Assembly (NCBI GenBank): GCA_002323775.1 | Contig: DCPV01000052.1 | Coordinates: 1-6,704 of the forward strand | DNA length: 6,704 bases | DNA from: Firmicutes bacterium UBA1535 | Lineage (GTDB): Bacteria > Bacillota > Clostridia > Tissierellales > Sedimentibacteraceae | Direction: 5' to 3' | Part shown: one piece after another, positions 6,376-6,704 of the stretch | Position numbering within the stretch: position 1 is the stretch's first letter | Layout: each line of letters starts with the position of its first letter | Notes under the pieces: model-generated | Databases searched by the model: none | Seen by the model: only the letters and a program-made list of their open reading frames with translations | Told to the model about the DNA's origin: nothing | Program-made: the position numbers and the translations under genes

Positions 6376-6704
6376 TTATTTTTTATATTCTTTATCCAAA
6401 ATTACTCTTTTAGGTAATTCTTTTAAATTTGTTTTTACAACAGTATATGGATATGTTAGCACCTGTGCTTGGATATCACCTTGCTTAGGATCTGTAAATT
6501 TAGCAATCACTCTAAGTGTTTCTTCACCATCTGATTTATCAAGCAGAATTTTTTTAATTTCTACTCCATATCCAGTAGAGCTCATCTCACCTCTTGTTAC
6601 CACAACATATATTTCGCCATTGATTTTGCAAACCAAGGCTTTTTCTTTCATCCTATAATTTGGCAGAATTTCAGTTATTTGTATAGGTATATTTTTTTCT
6701 TCGA
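6376..6704 (-). CDS. PrcB-family protein, C-terminal part (5' end beyond the right edge)
   Basis: The frame stays open to the right edge, so the gene starts outside the window; about 109 residues are visible. The first in-frame Met (6651) is probably internal: no Shine-Dalgarno sequence precedes it, and the upstream residues (EEKNIPIQITEILPNYR) read as genuine protein continuing into it. The visible part resembles the PrcB C-terminal domain: a strand IYVVVTRGEM, then STGYGVEIKKI in place of the usual TGGY-type motif, and QVLTYPYTVVK near the end. PrcB is named from a lipoprotein of the Treponema denticola dentilisin protease complex, but in Firmicutes this domain occurs in many proteins of unknown role, often exported. 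No signal peptide can be judged because the N-terminus is missing. It ends in TAA and is followed by its own terminator, so it is not part of the ftsE operon. Family call from memory of the motif pattern. Confidence 0.78.
   Translation of the reverse strand, partial: EEKNIPIQITEILPNYRMKEKALVCKINGEIYVVVTRGEMSSTGYGVEIKKILLDKSDGEETLRVIAKFTDPKQGDIQAQVLTYPYTVVKTNLKELPKRVILDKEYKK

Noticed and set aside
6376..6651. Complete 91-residue small protein starting at the Met at 6651
   Set aside because: The frame continues upstream to the edge with protein-like sequence and there is no ribosome binding site before this Met.

Overview
The window comes from a low-GC (roughly 30% by eye) Gram-positive anaerobe, most likely a member of the Clostridia or Tissierellia. 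The evidence is the strong AAGGAGG-type ribosome binding sites, the AT-rich codon choice, and a clostridial-style ftsE-ftsX-M23 peptidase cluster. I cannot name the genus from sequence alone. Every gene lies on the minus strand, so transcription runs from the right edge to the left.

From right to left: (1) the 3' part of a PrcB-family gene cut by the right edge, ending in a strong Rho-independent terminator; (2) an AT-rich gap of about 200 bases with a candidate promoter; (3) a three-gene operon, ftsE (ATPase), ftsX (membrane permease-like partner) and a secreted coiled-coil M23 peptidase, closed by a perfect 21-bp-stem terminator; (4) a compact regulatory gap with four to five helically phased AAAGAC repeats next to a good sigma-A-type promoter; (5) two tandem FtsX/MacB-fold ABC permease genes, the second cut by the left edge and missed by a simple ORF search because it has no stop in the window.

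The ftsE-ftsX-M23 operon makes a complete cell-wall remodelling machine. FtsE hydrolyses ATP in the cytoplasm, FtsX carries the conformational change across the membrane, and the coiled-coil peptidase on the outside cuts peptidoglycan. The peptidase keeps all its zinc and catalytic residues, so it is probably an enzyme itself rather than a degenerate EnvC-type activator. All three genes start at non-ATG codons (GTG, GTG, TTG) and are tightly coupled.

The downstream permease pair is a separate transcription unit. It has no ATPase inside the window; one is expected beyond the left edge. The phased repeats at its promoter are the most interesting non-coding signal here and suggest control by an OmpR/PhoB-type response regulator, although intrinsic DNA curvature is an alternative. 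I saw no mobile elements, CRISPR arrays or RNA genes, and nothing that amounts to a clearly new system.
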